NCBI GenBank assembly: GCA_016191225.1
Contig: JACPPC010000023.1
Coordinates: 1-64,000 of the forward strand
DNA from: Gemmatimonadota bacterium
GTDB lineage: Bacteria > Gemmatimonadota > Gemmatimonadetes > Gemmatimonadales > Gemmatimonadaceae
Length of the DNA stretch: 64,000 nt
Direction: 5' to 3'
The notes under the pieces were generated by a model. That model was not told the DNA's origin and did no database searches. It was given only the letters and a program-made list of their open reading frames with translations. Made by a program: the position numbers and the translations under genes. Positions 1 through 7,809 of this stretch are shown here, piece by piece (position 1 is the first letter of the stretch; every line of letters begins with the position of its first letter).

Positions 1-68
1 GCGGTGAGCTCGTCCTGCTCCGCCGGCGAGAGTGTGAGCGCGAAGCGATGCGGGCGACCAATCGGCAT
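1..68 (-). CDS. IS630-type transposase, N-terminus only (cut by window start)
   Basis: Only the first 22 codons lie in the window. The visible start is MPIGRPHRFALTLSPAEQ, which resembles the N-terminal helix-turn-helix leader of IS630-family transposases (a short basic stretch, then a LTLS-x-x-E-x-x-x-L helix). The ATG is read from position 68 leftwards. A GGAG ribosome-binding sequence lies about 6 nt upstream of it at 74-77. The catalytic DDE domain is outside the window, so activity cannot be judged. The family call rests on the N-terminus and on the adjacent IS-like end. Confidence 0.55.
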   Translation of the reverse strand, partial: MPIGRPHRFALTLSPAEQDELT

Positions 69-139
69 ACCGTCTCCGGTGAAGGTATCACCAAAGACGG
101 TGCAAGAGTAATGCCAGTAACTAACGGGACAGGACACTA
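69..139 (-). mobile_element. probable end of the IS630-type element
   Basis: The leader of the transposase gene is about 70 nt long and ends, read on the minus strand, in TAGTGTCCTGTCCCGTTAG. IS630/Tc1-mariner elements insert at TA dinucleotides and carry a terminal inverted repeat. The TA at 138-139 next to GTGTCC fits such a boundary, which would place the insertion junction at 137/138. The other end is not in the window, so the inverted repeat cannot be verified. Confidence 0.45.
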
Positions 140-165
140 GTAGAAGTTGAGGGTGACAAGGGGAA

Positions 166-179
166 GCACGAATTCGTGC
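166..179. repeat. 14-bp perfect palindrome GCACGAATTCGTGC
   Basis: The 14 bp are fully self-complementary. They lie about 28 bp beyond the IS boundary and 40 bp upstream of the lipoprotein start at 219. It could be an operator for that gene or a chance palindrome. No -10/-35 pair is convincing around it. Confidence 0.35.
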
Positions 180-218
180 GATACAAGGAGGCTAAGAAGC
201 CTCGGCCGGATCCCTAGC

Positions 219-920
219 ATGCGCTTCTCTGGTGCGCTTCGCGCCCGGTCTTGCTGTCGACGTATCACGGTCGGGTTGGTCATCAGTGCGGCCGCTTGTC
301 AGGAGGGCGAGCATGCAGCTCGAGCTTGCGCACATCTGCCTGTAGGTCGGCTGCTCGAACTCGAGGCCTCCGCGCGGCACTTGGACGTTGCACCACCTGG
401 TGCCGTGGAGTTCGACTCGCTCCCGTTCAGTTCAGCGGCGGATCGGGCCACGCTGTACTCGGCGCGGTGGTACGGGCCTGACGAGGGCGTCCTCTTACTC
501 GTCTCGTGCCAGGGCGAAGTATTTGCCACGCTGAACGTCGGTTTCGTCAAGTCTCTGCGCGCCGGCCCGCACTTGGCCGGGGCGAGCGTGACGGCCTTCC
601 TTACCGTAACCCCCGGAGGAGGAACCGGGCATGAACTCGAGCGGTTGTTGCTCGTCGCGCGCGCCGGTGATCGCCTCACGGTTGGCCTGTCCGAGCTGAC
701 ATACGAGCGAGACGAGTCAATGCCCCTACGGGAGGGAAACGAGAAAGTGTCGCGACTGAGATTCAGCGCCGGCTATGACACGTTGGAACTCACAAGCGTC
801 GAGGCGCGCTTTCGCCGAAATAGCGTAACCGACTCGATTGCAGTTCGCGTCGAAACGGCAAGGACGGTTTCGAAACGCTGCTGGATCGAGGCCCGCGTTG
901 CGTTCTTGGACTGCCAGTAG
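219..920 (+). CDS. putative lipoprotein of unknown function
   Basis: The protein has 233 residues. The chosen ATG gives a basic N-terminus, a hydrophobic segment and a lipobox-like SAAAC ending at about residue 27, so it is probably an outer- or inner-membrane lipoprotein. An in-frame GTG/ATG further upstream (147) would bury this signal and is less likely. No family is recognised. The mature part is beta-rich in appearance with scattered acidic and arginine residues. Base composition is lower in GC than the rest of the window and codon use is less biased. With the IS element next to it, this suggests acquired DNA. The gene stands alone and is followed by a hairpin. Confidence 0.6.
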   Translation: MRFSGALRARSCCRRITVGLVISAAACQEGEHAARACAHLPVGRLLELEASARHLDVAPPGAVEFDSLPFSSAADRATLYSARWYGPDEGVLLLVSCQGEVFATLNVGFVKSLRAGPHLAGASVTAFLTVTPGGGTGHELERLLLVARAGDRLTVGLSELTYERDESMPLREGNEKVSRLRFSAGYDTLELTSVEARFRRNSVTDSIAVRVETARTVSKRCWIEARVAFLDCQ

Positions 921-922
921 AT

Positions 923-946
923 CTCCGTGCTCGCGAGCACGCGGAG
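923..946 (+). terminator. hairpin downstream of the lipoprotein gene
   Basis: A GTGCTC/GAGCAC stem (927-932 with 935-940) is extended by CTC/GAG outer pairs with a bulge. It starts 3 nt after the stop codon and is followed by a short T-containing stretch (CTATTTC). It is likely an intrinsic terminator, although the T tract is poor. Confidence 0.45.
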
Positions 947-1081
947 CGCTATTTCAGTAGAGTGAATCAGGCTTGCGTGCTCATCCGTCGGGGGGGGCTC
1001 GAGGGACTCGCTCTGTGCTTGAATGTTGAACGAGTGTCGTGACGGGGAATCGGGAGCTATCGGCCATCTAGAATCGTCGCC

Positions 1082-1540
1082 CTACCCCTCCTCCTGCCCC
1101 GCAAAACTCCTCAGCCGATCCACCAGCTCGTGCAGCTGCCGCTCCGTCAGCTCGATTTCGTTCGCCGCCCCCGACACATCCAGCAACCCGGCCCGCATCG
1201 AGATCGACACCTGGTTCAGGTACCGGATCTTCGACAGCACTTCCTCCGTGCTCTTGCGCAGCGTCTTGTACCGCCGCTTCTCCGACACCGCCCGCAGGTA
1301 CCGCAGCACCAGCTGCTCCGCCGGCAGTCCCTTGGCCCGCTCGATGACCTCCTCGCGCGTCTGGCCGTTCACCTGCCCGCGGTCGGGGATTCCCACGTCG
1401 TCCCAGCTCTCCTCGGCGAACCAGAGCCGCCCCGTGAACTCGATCCCGTCGTAGACGATCCGCACCGAGACCTGCAGCCGCTTGTCCTCGTGCTCGATCG
1501 TCGCAATGAACGGCTGCGTGACGTCGTCGTAGCTCGGCAT
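1082..1540 (-). CDS. conserved-looking hypothetical protein
   Basis: This is a 152-residue cytoplasmic protein starting MPSYDDVTQPF. The N-terminal half (about residues 1-75) is beta-rich. The C-terminal half (about 85-150) is predicted all-helical and strongly charged, with leucine-spaced helices suggesting a coiled coil or an oligomerisation region. No signal peptide, membrane segment or known motif is visible. The ATG lies 4 nt after the stop of the upstream alpha/beta hydrolase, so the two are co-transcribed and probably translationally coupled. The function is unknown. Confidence 0.75.
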   Translation of the reverse strand: MPSYDDVTQPFIATIEHEDKRLQVSVRIVYDGIEFTGRLWFAEESWDDVGIPDRGQVNGQTREEVIERAKGLPAEQLVLRYLRAVSEKRRYKTLRKSTEEVLSKIRYLNQVSISMRAGLLDVSGAANEIELTERQLHELVDRLRSFAGQEEG

Positions 1541-1544
1541 GGCC

Positions 1545-2387
1545 TCATGGTGTGGCCGCGGCGTCGGTCGCCGCGAGGAATCGGTCGAGCGCGGCGAACA
1601 GGGCCGCCGGCTGTTCCACATACGGCACATGGCCGCACTCCTCGAGGACGACGAACTCGGCGCCGAGGGCACGCGCCGCCGCCTCCGAGCTGGCGAGGGG
1701 GATCGGGTCCTGCCGCCCGTGGACCACGAGGGCGGGGACCCTCACGCTGCCCAGCGACCGCGTCAGGTCGAAGTCGCCGAGGCTCGCCCAGGTGGACGCC
1801 TGCACCCGCCCCATCACGCGGAATGGGGTCAGGTCGTTTGCCCGCTCGGGGTGGGCGAAGTACCCCGCCACCGAGAGCTCGAACGCCCGCTGTTTGTATG
1901 CCGCCGGGTCGCGCTCCTTGAGCCCGCTCGCCGCCAGCTCCTCCCGGAGCGCCGTCACCACCGGGCCGCGCATGCGCGCCGAAAACTCGGCTTCGAACTG
2001 CTCGCGCCAAGTGCGATTGAGGGGGGCCGGATCGATCAGCACCAGCCGCGCCGGCCGCACCCGGCCGTCGATCGTGGCGAGCATGGCCAGCATCGCCCCC
2101 CACGAGTAGCCGACGAGCGACAGGGGCGCGAGGCCGAGCTCGGCCACCACCGCCACGAGGTCACTGACGTGCCCCTGGGCCGTGACCGGCGCCGGGTCGT
2201 CGGTCTTCGATCGCCCGCCGCCCCGCTGGTCGTACAGCACGACCTCGTACCGGTCGGCCACGTGCAGCATTTGCGGCAACAGGTAGTCGTGATGCGCGCC
2301 GGGACCGCCGTGCAGCACGAGCAGGCGCGGCGCGCCTTCCGGTCCCCACGCGGCCCAGTACAGCGGGACCGCGGTGGTGGTCGTCAT
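1545..2387 (-). CDS. alpha/beta hydrolase, proline-iminopeptidase-like
   Basis: The protein has 280 residues. The alpha/beta-hydrolase landmarks are in order: oxyanion-hole HGGPGA near residue 30, the nucleophile elbow GYSWG near 95, an acid in HGRQDP near 225, and the catalytic His in ECGHVPYVEQP near 255. The HGGPG motif and DQRGGGRS are characteristic of the proline iminopeptidase/tricorn-associated branch (S33). A cleaved N-terminal proline or another small ester/amide is therefore the likely substrate, but this cannot be fixed from sequence. The ATG at 2387 is preferred over one 11 codons upstream because it directly precedes the conserved region. It forms an operon with the downstream 152-residue protein. 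Confidence 0.85.
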   Translation of the reverse strand: MTTTTAVPLYWAAWGPEGAPRLLVLHGGPGAHHDYLLPQMLHVADRYEVVLYDQRGGGRSKTDDPAPVTAQGHVSDLVAVVAELGLAPLSLVGYSWGAMLAMLATIDGRVRPARLVLIDPAPLNRTWREQFEAEFSARMRGPVVTALREELAASGLKERDPAAYKQRAFELSVAGYFAHPERANDLTPFRVMGRVQASTWASLGDFDLTRSLGSVRVPALVVHGRQDPIPLASSEAAARALGAEFVVLEECGHVPYVEQPAALFAALDRFLAATDAAATP

Positions 2388-2489
2388 GCCGTGGGCGCGC
2401 GGCGGGGGGATCGGGGGCATGTCAGCTGGGCGCGCGGTGCGTGGAGTCTGTCACGCCCTGCGTCGGTCGGTGGCGCTTGGCTCGTGCCC

Positions 2490-3395
2490 TCACGTCGCGA
2501 ACCGCGTCGCGATCTCGACCGTGTTCAGGTGCGCCTGCACCGTGTCGTCGATGCTCTTCCCATACCCCCCGGCGATGGTGAGGCACACCGGCAACCCCAC
2601 CTCGCGGCACTGCTCGAGCACCATCTGGTCGCGGCGGCGCAGCCCCTCATGCGTGAGCTTGAGCCGTCCCAGCCGGTCCCCCTCGTGGGGGTCCACGCCG
2701 GCCAGGTACATCACGAGGTCGGCCCTGGCCGTGGCGAGCACGTGCGGCAGGGTGCGGGCGAGGGCCAGCAGGTACGTCTCGTCGCTCGCGCCGTCGGCAA
2801 GCTCGAGGTCGAGCGACCCCGCCACCTTGCGGAACGGGTAGTTGCGGCCGCCGTGCATGCTGAAGGTGAACACGGTGGGGTCGGCGGCGAAGATGCTGTG
2901 CGTCCCGTTCCCCTGGTGCACGTCGAGGTCGATCACCACCGCCCGCACGATCCGCCCCTCGCGCTGCAGCGCGCGGATCGCGACGGCGACGTCGTTGAAG
3001 ACGCAGAACCCCTCGCCGCGGTCGGCGAAGGCGTGGTGCGTGCCCCCCGCGAGGTTCATGGCGATGCCGCGGTCGAGCGCCATTGCGGCCGCCTCGACGG
3101 TTCCCCCCACCGCGCGAAACGCCCGCTCCACCAGCGCCTCGCTCCACGGGAAGCCGAGCACCCGCTGCTCGAGCTCGTCGAGGTCGCCCATCGAGAAGCG
3201 CTGCACGTAGTCCGCGGTGTGGGCGAGTTCCACCGTCTCGAGGGTGGCCCGCTCCGGGTCGTGCAGGTCGCCCGGGGCAACCAGTCCCCGCGCCACTGCC
3301 GCGTCGCGCAGCAGGGCGTACTTGGCGATCGGGAACCGGTGCCCCTCGGGGAGGGGAATCGTGTAGTGCGCCGAGGACCAGCAGTGGAGCGGCAG
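2490..3395 (-). CDS. histone-deacetylase-superfamily protein (class IV/acetoin-utilisation-like deacetylase)
   Basis: The product has about 301 residues. Arginase/deacetylase-fold signatures are visible: GHRFPIAKY near the N-terminus, the paired His of GGTHHAF, the zinc ligands of DLDVHQGNGT, a further Asp in YLAGVDPHEGD, and IAGGYG near the end. It should remove acyl groups from lysine or polyamine-type amines in the cytoplasm. The start is unusual. Between the stop of the upstream peptidase (3413) and the conserved N-terminus there is no ATG, GTG or TTG in frame, so CTG at 3395 is used here. Coupling to the upstream gene is likely because only 17 nt separate them. The start is uncertain; the family call is firm. 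Confidence 0.85.
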   Translation of the reverse strand: MPLHCWSSAHYTIPLPEGHRFPIAKYALLRDAAVARGLVAPGDLHDPERATLETVELAHTADYVQRFSMGDLDELEQRVLGFPWSEALVERAFRAVGGTVEAAAMALDRGIAMNLAGGTHHAFADRGEGFCVFNDVAVAIRALQREGRIVRAVVIDLDVHQGNGTHSIFAADPTVFTFSMHGGRNYPFRKVAGSLDLELADGASDETYLLALARTLPHVLATARADLVMYLAGVDPHEGDRLGRLKLTHEGLRRRDQMVLEQCREVGLPVCLTIAGGYGKSIDDTVQAHLNTVEIATRFAT

Positions 3396-3412
3396 TGCGG
3401 CTCCGGTGCGCG

Positions 3413-4756
3413 TTACTTGCCGCGCTCGCCGAGGGTGACGGTGCAGTTCACGCGCTTGCCGTCGCGCATGACGACAATCGTAACGGTGTCGCCGGGCTTC
3501 TTGCTGTAGAGGGCGTCGGTGTAGCTGTAGATGTCGGTGACCTTGGCGCCCGCGAACTCCACGATCAGGTCGCCGGTCTTGAGGCCTCCCTTGTCGGCGG
3601 GGCTCCCCGCGCGCACGCCCGACAGCCTGAGCCCCGGCTCGGCGCTCGACGCCATGTCGGGGATCGAGCCGAGGTACACGTTCGACCCGGTGCGCGAGCT
3701 GCCGCCCGACGCCACGGGCGCCGCCGCCTTCACGAAGGTCAGCCGCTTGTCGCGGTCGGCCAGGGTGCGGATCACCCGCTCGGCCACGCCCACGATTCGC
3801 GCCTCGCCGCCGGCGTTGATCTTCTCCACGTCGTCGGTGGCGCGGTGGTAGTCGTCGTGCAGGTCGCTGAAGAAGTGCAGCACGGGCACGTTCTTGGCGT
3901 AGAAGCTCGAGTGATCGCTCGGCCCGAAGCCGTCGCCCTGGGCGCTGATGGCGAGCCGGGGTGCCGCGTTGGCGCTGTCGACGATCGCCGGGAGCTCGGT
4001 GGCGGTGGCGACGCCGTAGACGATCAGCTTGTCGTTCTTGAGCCGGCCCACCATGTCGAAGTTCACCATCGCCATGACCTTGTCGAGCGGCACGGGCGGG
4101 TGGTCGGCCCAGTACGCGGAGCCGAGCAGGCCCAGCTCCTCGCCGCTGAAGGTCGTGAAGACGATCGAGCGCCGCGCCGGGTGCCGGGCGAAGAGCCGCG
4201 CCAGTTCCATCACCGCCGCGGTGCCGCTGGCGTTGTCGTCGGCGCCGTTGCGGATGGCGTCCTTGGCGTCTGGATCGAGGGCCGACTCGCTCGAGCGGCC
4301 GAGGTGGTCCATGTGAGCGCCCACGATCACGTACTCGTCGCGGAGCGCGGGGTCGGAGCCGCGCAGCACCGACATCACGTTCGACGCCGGGAGCGTGACC
4401 GCGGGGCCGGCGTGCCCGCGCGGCGAGACCGGGCGCGCTGTGTACCGCTGCAGGTAGCCCGGGCTGCAGGGGCTGTTGCAAACGCTGTCCGCGGCGGCGA
4501 GGGGCGCGAGGCCAAGGGCCGCGAACCGCCGGGCCACGTACTGGGCGGCCGAGTCGAGCCCCGGCGTGCCGGTGCCGCGCCCCTCGCGGGCGTCGTCGGC
4601 GAGCCAGGCGATGTCGCGGCGAATGAGGGTCGAGTCGGGCCCCGCGTTGCCGGCCAGCGCCGACGAACGGGCGCAGCCGGACGTGGCGGTGCCGGCGAGC
4701 AGGGCGGCCAGGGCGGCGGCGGCGAGTGCGGCGCGCGAGGGACGGGCAGGGCGCAT
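3413..4756 (-). CDS. M28 family metallopeptidase lipoprotein with C-terminal PDZ domain
   Basis: The protein has 447 residues. A signal peptide ends in a lipobox-like ATSGC with Cys28, so it is a probable lipoprotein. The M28 di-zinc core follows: GAHMDHLG, NGADDNASGT, the catalytic Glu pair in FSGEELGLLGS, NFDMVGR, and the last His in SDHSSFY. A PA-type insert lies between the signal peptide and the core. Residues from about 350 to the end form a PDZ domain (VRAGSPADKGGLKTGD), which usually binds C-termini and may present substrates. The likely activity is an aminopeptidase in the periplasm or on the cell surface. The ATG at 4756 gives the signal peptide; longer in-frame extensions do not. 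It lies directly upstream of the deacetylase-like gene and diverges from the HEAT-repeat gene. Confidence 0.9.
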   Translation of the reverse strand: MRPARPSRAALAAAALAALLAGTATSGCARSSALAGNAGPDSTLIRRDIAWLADDAREGRGTGTPGLDSAAQYVARRFAALGLAPLAAADSVCNSPCSPGYLQRYTARPVSPRGHAGPAVTLPASNVMSVLRGSDPALRDEYVIVGAHMDHLGRSSESALDPDAKDAIRNGADDNASGTAAVMELARLFARHPARRSIVFTTFSGEELGLLGSAYWADHPPVPLDKVMAMVNFDMVGRLKNDKLIVYGVATATELPAIVDSANAAPRLAISAQGDGFGPSDHSSFYAKNVPVLHFFSDLHDDYHRATDDVEKINAGGEARIVGVAERVIRTLADRDKRLTFVKAAAPVASGGSSRTGSNVYLGSIPDMASSAEPGLRLSGVRAGSPADKGGLKTGDLIVEFAGAKVTDIYSYTDALYSKKPGDTVTIVVMRDGKRVNCTVTLGERGK

Positions 4757-4879
4757 GCGACAGCGGGAGTTTGGGGAGTCGGGCACCCGAAATGTCGCCC
4801 GGGGCGGCTCGCCGGGAAAGCCGCCGCGGCTCGGTGCGGCGCTCGCCGTGGCGCTATGGCGGGCGGCGAACCGCATTCC

Positions 4880-4885
4880 TACCTT
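4880..4885 (+). promoter_or_regulatory. TACCTT -10-like hexamer upstream of the HEAT-repeat gene
   Basis: TACCTT belongs to a recurrent TA-N-CTT motif found in several intergenic regions here. It is 47 nt before the ATG at 4932. No clear -35 box is seen. Confidence 0.3.
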
Positions 4886-4931
4886 AGACGCCGAAGCGCC
4901 GCCCGGCAGCCGGCCGGCCCTCTCACCGCGC

Positions 4932-6671
4932 ATGGACCACTCCGCCGTATTCGCCCGGCACTTCGCCCGCCTCGTCGGGCTGCTCGTCACCGAGGGATCG
5001 TCGGTGGACGAGCAGAAGGTCTCGTTGCGCGCCGCCCTCCAGTTCGCCAAGGAGGGGAGCGTGATCGTGGCCCGCGAGGGGCGCAACATCCTCTCCGACG
5101 GCGTCCTCATGTCGGAGGTCTTTCCCGGGGTCAAGGAACTGGGCGCCCGCATGCAGCAGCACGGCGTGCGGGAGTTCCTGTTCGCCAAGGACGCCGCCGC
5201 GGTGGAGGTGCTGGGCACGGCCCGCATCCTCGCCGGCCCGTTCGTGGAGAACGACGGCGGCCGCAACTTCCACCACGCCTGGAGCGCCCTCGGCTGCAAC
5301 ACGATCCACGTCACGACCGACGTGCGGATTGGCGAGGTCGCCGAGGAGGACGACGAGGACGAGGACGATCCGGCCGACGATCCGGCGGCGCTGTTCGGCT
5401 TTCGCAGCGTCCTCTCCGACGCGCAGCGCCCCACGAGCAGCCCGCAGTACCTCGTGGAGCGCCTGGGGAAGAAGAAGACCACCCGCGGCGTCGCCAAGTC
5501 GCTCGACCGGCTGGCCACCCTCGCCGAGGCGTTCGTGCGCGAGGGGCGCCACGAGGACGTGATCGACATCGCCGACGGGATCATCAGCAACGAGGCCAAC
5601 GCGCCGACGGCCGACGCCAAGCGCGCCTACATCCAGACCGTGCGCCGGCTCGCCAAGTCGCCGCTGCTGAACGGCATGGCCCGGCTGGTGCGCCGCAACC
5701 CCGACCAGCGCGACCGCTACGTGCGGGTGCTCTCGCGCGTGGGCGAGGACGGCGCCAACGCCGTCTTCCGGCAGGTGATGGCCGCCCACACCCTGCACGA
5801 TCGCGCCGTCTACTTCGGTGTGCTGCGCGAGCTCTCGGCCGCCGTCCCGGCGCTGATCCACACCCTCGTGGACGAGCGCTGGTACGTGGTGCGCGCGGCC
5901 GCCGACCTGCTCGGCGAGATGGCGCCCGAGGAGGCGGAGGCAGGGTTGATCGCGCTCTTGCTGCACGCCGACGACCGCGTGCGGCGCACGGCGCTGCGCT
6001 CCCTTGGGCGGCTGGGCACCTTCCGCGCCGGCGAGGCGATCAAGCGCGGGCTCAAGGATGCGTCGGGGATGGTGCGGGCGGCGGCGGCCCTCGCGCTGGC
6101 GTCGCACCCCGAGGGGCGCTTCACCGGCACCCTTGCCGCCGCCCTCGACGAGGAGGCCGACGAGGAAGTCCAGTTCACGATCGTGCGCGCCCTGGGGATG
6201 ATCGGCGGCCCCGACGCGGTGCAGCGGCTGGCCCGCGCGGCGAGCGCCGAAGTGTCGCGCACCTCGCGCATGAAGCGCAGTGCGCTGCTGCGGATCGTGG
6301 CCATCCAGGCGCTGGGCGAGGCGCGGTCGCCGGCGGCGATCATCGCCCTCAAGGAGCTGGCGGCGGATCGCGACAAGGAGGTGCGCGAGGCGGCGCAACG
6401 GGCCCTCGCCGGAGCGCGCAACACGCCGAGCGGGTCGCACCGGGCGCTGACGCCGAGCGGCTCGCACCGGCCGGTGACGCCGAGCGGGTCGCACCGGGCG
6501 CTGACGCCGAGCGGCTCGCATCGCCCCGTCACGCCAAGCGGGTCCTTCCCCGCCGTCACGCCGGGCTCGGCGACGCCGGTGGCGCCGACACCGGCCGCTC
6601 CACCGGGCGCGCCGGCCCCGGTGAACCCGTCGTCGCCCACTCCGCCCGGGAACTCGTCTAGCGGGCGGTGA
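4932..6671 (+). CDS. HEAT-repeat protein with Ser/Pro/Thr-rich repeat tail
   Basis: The protein has 579 residues, with no signal peptide. The N-terminal ~190 residues form a domain I do not recognise, with an acidic patch (EEDDEDEDDPADD) near residue 140. Residues about 290-490 contain HEAT/PBS-lyase-like helical repeats (for example RVRRTALRSLGRLG, RAAAALALASHPEGR, VREAAQRALAG), which usually serve as protein-protein scaffolds. The tail from about 498 holds five 9-residue repeats (TPSGSHRAL/RPV) followed by Pro/Ala-rich disorder. The ATG at 4932 precedes the first globular segment. The 3' end overlaps the convergent M42 gene by 14 nt. The role is unknown; it is a likely regulatory or assembly scaffold. 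Confidence 0.85.
   Translation: MDHSAVFARHFARLVGLLVTEGSSVDEQKVSLRAALQFAKEGSVIVAREGRNILSDGVLMSEVFPGVKELGARMQQHGVREFLFAKDAAAVEVLGTARILAGPFVENDGGRNFHHAWSALGCNTIHVTTDVRIGEVAEEDDEDEDDPADDPAALFGFRSVLSDAQRPTSSPQYLVERLGKKKTTRGVAKSLDRLATLAEAFVREGRHEDVIDIADGIISNEANAPTADAKRAYIQTVRRLAKSPLLNGMARLVRRNPDQRDRYVRVLSRVGEDGANAVFRQVMAAHTLHDRAVYFGVLRELSAAVPALIHTLVDERWYVVRAAADLLGEMAPEEAEAGLIALLLHADDRVRRTALRSLGRLGTFRAGEAIKRGLKDASGMVRAAAALALASHPEGRFTGTLAAALDEEADEEVQFTIVRALGMIGGPDAVQRLARAASAEVSRTSRMKRSALLRIVAIQALGEARSPAAIIALKELAADRDKEVREAAQRALAGARNTPSGSHRALTPSGSHRPVTPSGSHRALTPSGSHRPVTPSGSFPAVTPGSATPVAPTPAAPPGAPAPVNPSSPTPPGNSSSGR
6423..6557 (+). repeat. 27-bp coding tandem repeat, five copies
   Basis: Five in-frame 27-bp units encode TPSGSHR-A/P-L/V. 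The first four alternate between an ALT and a PVT ending, giving a 54-bp higher-order repeat. The last copy is diverged (TPSGSFPAV). Length variation by slippage is plausible. Confidence 0.85.
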
Positions 6672-7725
6672 AGTCGGTGGCGGCGGTCACGCCCCGGCAG
6701 GTCTCGGCGATCAGCATCGCGGCGCGGTCGAGGTCCTCGAGCGAGACCATCTCGTTGGGCGAGTGCATGTAGCGGTTCGGCACCGACACGAGGGCGGTGG
6801 CCACTCCCTGGCGAGCGACGTGGATCGCGTCGGCGTCGGTGTTGGAGCCGCGCGGCGCCGCCGAGACGGTGAACGGGACCTGCTGCCGCTCGGCGTTGTC
6901 GCGCAGGAGCTTGAACACCACCGGCGAAAAGATCGAGCCGCGCGAGAGCACGGGGCCGGAGCCGATCTTGTGGTCGCCGTGCTCCTTCTTTTCGATCCCG
7001 GGGTGGTCGGTGGCGAAGCAGACGTCGACCACGATCGCCATGTCGGGGTTGGTGCGGTCGGCGCCGACGCGGGCGCCGCCCCCCTGGTAGCCGATCTCCT
7101 CCTGCGTGGTGGCCACGGCGACGACGCGGGCCGCGCCGGGACGCTCGGCGTACCGGTGCAGCGCCTCGAGCACCACGAAGGCGCCGATGCGGTCGTCGAT
7201 CGAGCGGGAGACGATCCGGTGGTTGGGAAAGTCGAGGGTGCGCGAGTCGACGACGCCGGGGTCGCCCACGGCGAGGCGCTCCTCGGCCTCCGTGCGCGAG
7301 GTGGCCCCGATGTCGACCCAGAGCTCGGTCATCTTGCTGGCCTTCTCGCGGTCATCGGCCTTGATCAGGTGCACCGGCTTCTTGCCCACCACGCCGAGCA
7401 CGTCGCCGCCGCGGCCGAGGAAGCGGATGCGCTGCCCCACCAGCACCTGCGCGTCCCAGCCACCGATGCCGGCGATGTAGGCAAAGCCGTCGTCGTCGAT
7501 GTGCACGACCATGACCCCGATCTCGTCGATGTGGCCGGCGAGCATGATCGACGGCGCGCCGCCGGGGTTGACGACGGCGAACGAGTTGCCGAGGGCGTCG
7601 GCGCTGACCTCGGCGAAGGCGGCGGCCTGGCCGCGCCAGAGCTTGGCGGGGGTGGACTCGAAGCCGGACGGGCCCGGGGAGTCGAGGAGCTGCTTGAGGA
7701 AGGCGACGGCGGCGTTGCTGAGCAT
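6658..7725 (-). CDS. M42 family glutamyl aminopeptidase / endoglucanase-M-like
   Basis: The protein has 355 residues, close to the usual ~350 of M42 enzymes. Metal and catalytic motifs are intact: AGHIDEIG, SIDDRIGAFV (bridging Asp), the catalytic TTQEEIGYQG, DVCFATDHP, and the last His in RYMHSPNEMV. M42 enzymes are cytoplasmic tetrahedral dodecamers that trim short peptides from the N-terminus. No signal peptide is present, in keeping with that. It lies downstream of the BtuF-like gene with an 84-nt gap and converges on the HEAT-repeat gene. Confidence 0.92.
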   Translation of the reverse strand: MLSNAAVAFLKQLLDSPGPSGFESTPAKLWRGQAAAFAEVSADALGNSFAVVNPGGAPSIMLAGHIDEIGVMVVHIDDDGFAYIAGIGGWDAQVLVGQRIRFLGRGGDVLGVVGKKPVHLIKADDREKASKMTELWVDIGATSRTEAEERLAVGDPGVVDSRTLDFPNHRIVSRSIDDRIGAFVVLEALHRYAERPGAARVVAVATTQEEIGYQGGGARVGADRTNPDMAIVVDVCFATDHPGIEKKEHGDHKIGSGPVLSRGSIFSPVVFKLLRDNAERQQVPFTVSAAPRGSNTDADAIHVARQGVATALVSVPNRYMHSPNEMVSLEDLDRAAMLIAETCRGVTAATDFTAR

Positions 7726-7809
7726 GCGGGACTCGGGCGGTGGGGTCGCCGTATGCTAGCGCAGGGTCGCGTGGGGCGCCGCCCGGTGCCTCGCGCCAAC
7801 GCCGGGCCG

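Noticed and set aside
3083-6661. Open frame of almost 1200 codons on the plus strand across the M28 and HEAT genes
   Set aside because: Low-complexity translation with no motifs. It is a composition shadow of the two real genes in other frames.
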